64,000 nt of DNA from Vulcanimicrobiota bacterium (lineage in GTDB: Bacteria > Vulcanimicrobiota > JAJTBE01), in NCBI GenBank assembly GCA_021107945.1, contig JAIORV010000187.1, positions 1 through 64,000 on the forward strand, read 5' to 3'. Positions within the stretch are counted from its first letter, which is position 1, and every line of letters begins with the position of its first letter. Shown one piece after another: positions 62,082 to 64,000 of this stretch. A model generated the notes under the pieces. The model did no database searches. It was not told the DNA's origin and saw nothing but the letters and a program-made list of their open reading frames with translations. Made by a program: the position numbers and the translations under genes.

Positions 62082-62534
62082 TTAATCTTTGGCTACCAGG
62101 ATTTCCATTTCTACTTTTCTGGTCTGGTCTTTCTGTCCGGAAGAACCCATATCCCAATAGACTTTAACATTAACAGCTTTTATATCATCCGGATCTTCCG
62201 GCAAGGGATTGACTGTGAAATATGATTTGAAATCTGTAGTGGAAGTGATCCCATTCACAGTTGAGATAATACTTACTTCCCTGTTTTGAAGATATGTACC
62301 GTCTGTTACAAGATCATCCCAGGGAAGTTGTTTTGCAAATTCAAGCTCTCTCTTCGCCAGTTGGGTTGCAAGTATGATTCTTCTACTTTTATTCACGGCC
62401 TTGATCGTATATGGGAATGTCTCAACTACAAACAATATACAAATAACAAAAATAAAAAGAGATACTACAATTTCAATCAAACTCAATCCCCTGGATTTTT
62501 TTGATTTATTAACTTTATCAATTAATGATTTCAC
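62082..62534 (-). CDS. PilV-like pseudopilin (copy 2)
   Basis: This 150-residue protein is read from the GTG six bases after GAGAGGA; a TTG five codons upstream is possible. The cleavage site is RG^LSLIEIVVSLFIF with Glu at +5. The soluble part parallels copy 1, with ATQLAKRELEFAKQLPWDDL. Confidence 0.85.
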   Translation of the reverse strand: MKSLIDKVNKSKKSRGLSLIEIVVSLFIFVICILFVVETFPYTIKAVNKSRRIILATQLAKRELEFAKQLPWDDLVTDGTYLQNREVSIISTVNGITSTTDFKSYFTVNPLPEDPDDIKAVNVKVYWDMGSSGQKDQTRKVEMEILVAKD

Positions 62535-62581
62535 ATAAATTCCTCTCAAACATATCTCTCATCCGCAAGAGATATTAAACA

Positions 62582-63868
62582 TCAAAAATACTGCCATGAC
62601 TTGACCGCAACCGCCCCTCCCCCCGGCCAAGTCCTTAACGACAAGTCATATTTAAAATCAGAATGTCCTATGATTCGAGCGGTGTCCACAACTATAGCTC
62701 CAAAAAAATCAGAGTTGCCGGCCATGTCGAAAGTGGAATCAGGAGCATATATAGCGCAGGATAACTCCGCTCTTCCCCTGATCTTGATTTCATCAACATC
62801 CGAGGTAGCTAATATCTGCACATCGCCTGTGAGTGGCATACCGGCCGGACCGTCGTTTAATATTTCTATTCCGGAATTCGCGGAAAAGAAGGCATTTGCC
62901 GTGAGATATATCTTGACCGGACCGTTCGTTGAATCAATTTGCAACTTGCCCCGACTGGTGGCATTAATACCGTCAAAAATGTATTCCGAACCACCCGGAG
63001 AGCCGGTGAGGATAATATCGTTTCTTCTTATGGTAAGTGTCCCGGCGTTGGAATAATCCCCCGGCGACAGGTTGGTTCCGGAGATAGACATTTGCGGAAG
63101 ACCTGTCGGAAGAGTCACGGGATCCAAATCTCTTTCAGTGGGAAGAGCTTCCCTGATCGGATCACCTGTGATGGTTGGATGTCCACTTATTGTTATAGAT
63201 CCGTCTGCGCCAAGATCCGCTCCCGGACCTGCTACAAGACTTCCGTCAATAGTTATCGCACTTCCATGTAGTTCAATAGATGATTGTAGTGTATTGTTGG
63301 TAGCGATATCGGCTTCTCCGGGTGCGGCGAGGCCGGTGGAAGAATCATAAGCGGATATATCGACATTGCCCGACACTTGGACTTTTTCTTCAGCGAATAT
63401 GCCGTCTTCATAAATCGACTGGGAGCTTAACATAATACTGACATACTTGACACTGTTTAAATTTGACTTTCCCTCGCCAAGAATATAACAGCTTCCAGAA
63501 GGTACTACGGTTCCGTTTGAAGCTGTTATATCACCGCTTCCCGATAGGTTATTAAATACCCATACTGTATATGTGCTTATGCTATTGGGCATTGAAACAT
63601 CACGAAAAGTAAGCTTGCTGTCATCGCCGGAACCATCAGTGGTGCCGTCCCAGGACGAGTTTTTCTTGATTTCCTCAATTCCGCGATAAACACCCGATTC
63701 ACCTGCAAATTGTGCAGCCATAACAAGTTTTTGCTTCTTGGAAAAATTGGAAACGCGAATCGCCATCGAAGAAACAGCGAGCGCATAGACCAAGAGCAAA
63801 ACCATTATTATTATTGTCATGCACAATACAAAACCGGAGTTTTTGTTTTGCCTTCTTTTTAGTTTCAT
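62582..63868 (-). CDS. PilX-like protein with DUF7305-like beta-helix (copy 2)
   Basis: This 428-residue protein starts at the ATG behind AGAGGT. It is a paralogue of copy 1 at 58315-59721: helix FVLCMTIIIMVLLLVYALAV, a PilX-type AAQFAGESGVYRGIEEIKK, then a beta-helix region with VDISAYDSSTGLAAPGE and FDMAGNSDFFGAIVVDTARI. Here it is first in its set, not last as in copy 1. It is truncated by no visible change. Confidence 0.8.
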   Translation of the reverse strand: MKLKRRQNKNSGFVLCMTIIIMVLLLVYALAVSSMAIRVSNFSKKQKLVMAAQFAGESGVYRGIEEIKKNSSWDGTTDGSGDDSKLTFRDVSMPNSISTYTVWVFNNLSGSGDITASNGTVVPSGSCYILGEGKSNLNSVKYVSIMLSSQSIYEDGIFAEEKVQVSGNVDISAYDSSTGLAAPGEADIATNNTLQSSIELHGSAITIDGSLVAGPGADLGADGSITISGHPTITGDPIREALPTERDLDPVTLPTGLPQMSISGTNLSPGDYSNAGTLTIRRNDIILTGSPGGSEYIFDGINATSRGKLQIDSTNGPVKIYLTANAFFSANSGIEILNDGPAGMPLTGDVQILATSDVDEIKIRGRAELSCAIYAPDSTFDMAGNSDFFGAIVVDTARIIGHSDFKYDLSLRTWPGGGAVAVKSWQYF

Positions 63869-64000
63869 TTTGAACAACCTCTGCTATAAGCTAAATATTT
63901 CATTTACTAAATAATATCATCATTACTTTTGAAAACAATTGTAAAGAAAACAAACTTGACTTCTGGGAATTATGAAAATAGCGGAGCTTTTGATGGCAAG
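63869..64000. other. Window end, upstream region
   Basis: The last 130 bases hold no supported gene. A promoter for the copy-2 pseudopilin set would be expected here. Confidence 0.4.

Overview
The window looks like chromosome from an uncultured, free-living bacterium of moderate-to-low GC. It has MEP-pathway isoprenoid genes (ispE, ispH), a type IV pilus assembly operon and several minor-pseudopilin gene sets. It also has a corrinoid-enzyme activation domain and a LarA-family racemase, both common in anaerobes, and frequent TTG/GTG starts after strong Shine-Dalgarno sequences. No rRNA or ribosomal gene is present. The large secreted proteins of unknown family suggest a candidate phylum, for example something near Eremiobacterota/Xenobia, but this placement is inference only.

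Region 1 (464-13307) is a 12.8-kb integrated element bounded by perfect 42-bp direct repeats made from the 3' half of a tRNA-Ala(GGC) gene. Its order is: tyrosine integrase with a zinc-finger partner (minus strand), divergent XRE and helix-turn-helix regulators, a CHC2-Toprim-ATPase primase/helicase, a nested inverted-repeat region resembling a replication origin, and four small nucleic-acid-type proteins. Three of those four end in an SSB-like Pro-Phe tip. A Spo11/Topo VI-A-like 'Topo mini-A' and a probable small terminase follow, then ankyrin and zinc-ribbon cargo and an excisionase-like gene. No capsid, tail or large-terminase gene is present. The layout is that of a phage satellite of the PICI/SaPI type, and it is the most interesting system in the window.

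Region 2 (13.3-22.2 kb) holds cell-surface and unknown genes: a C10-family cysteine protease lipoprotein whose flanking fibronectin-type halves look circularly permuted, a two-gene operon of a beta-propeller protein with an 825-residue protein of unknown family, and a DinB-family gene.

Region 3 (22.5-35.0 kb) is a pilus operon. Two tandem paralogous secreted proteins of about 860 residues lead directly into pilM, pilB and pilC, a degenerate receiver protein, two pseudopilins and a PilX-like protein with a C-terminal sandwich-like domain. PilN and PilO are absent next to pilM.

Region 4 (35.1-39.3 kb) is a defence-like patch on the minus strand: a complete toxin-antitoxin-SecB-like chaperone (TAC) operon, decayed genes including the tail of a type I restriction HsdR subunit, and a large HEPN-motif protein.

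Region 5 (39.8-58.0 kb) is mixed metabolism and signalling: L,D-transpeptidase, zinc-ribbon protein, GH13 branching-type enzyme, MFS transporter, HicAB, MobA-like nucleotidyltransferase with ispE, DUF3857 transglutaminase-type protein, LarA with an Opp/Nik-type ATPase, a corrinoid-activation protein, ispH, and a membrane pseudokinase with a beta-propeller.

Region 6 (58.3-63.9 kb) carries two paralogous three-gene sets, each with two pseudopilins and one PilX/DUF7305-like beta-helix protein. Many intergenic gaps across the window are filled with several families of dispersed, composite repeats.
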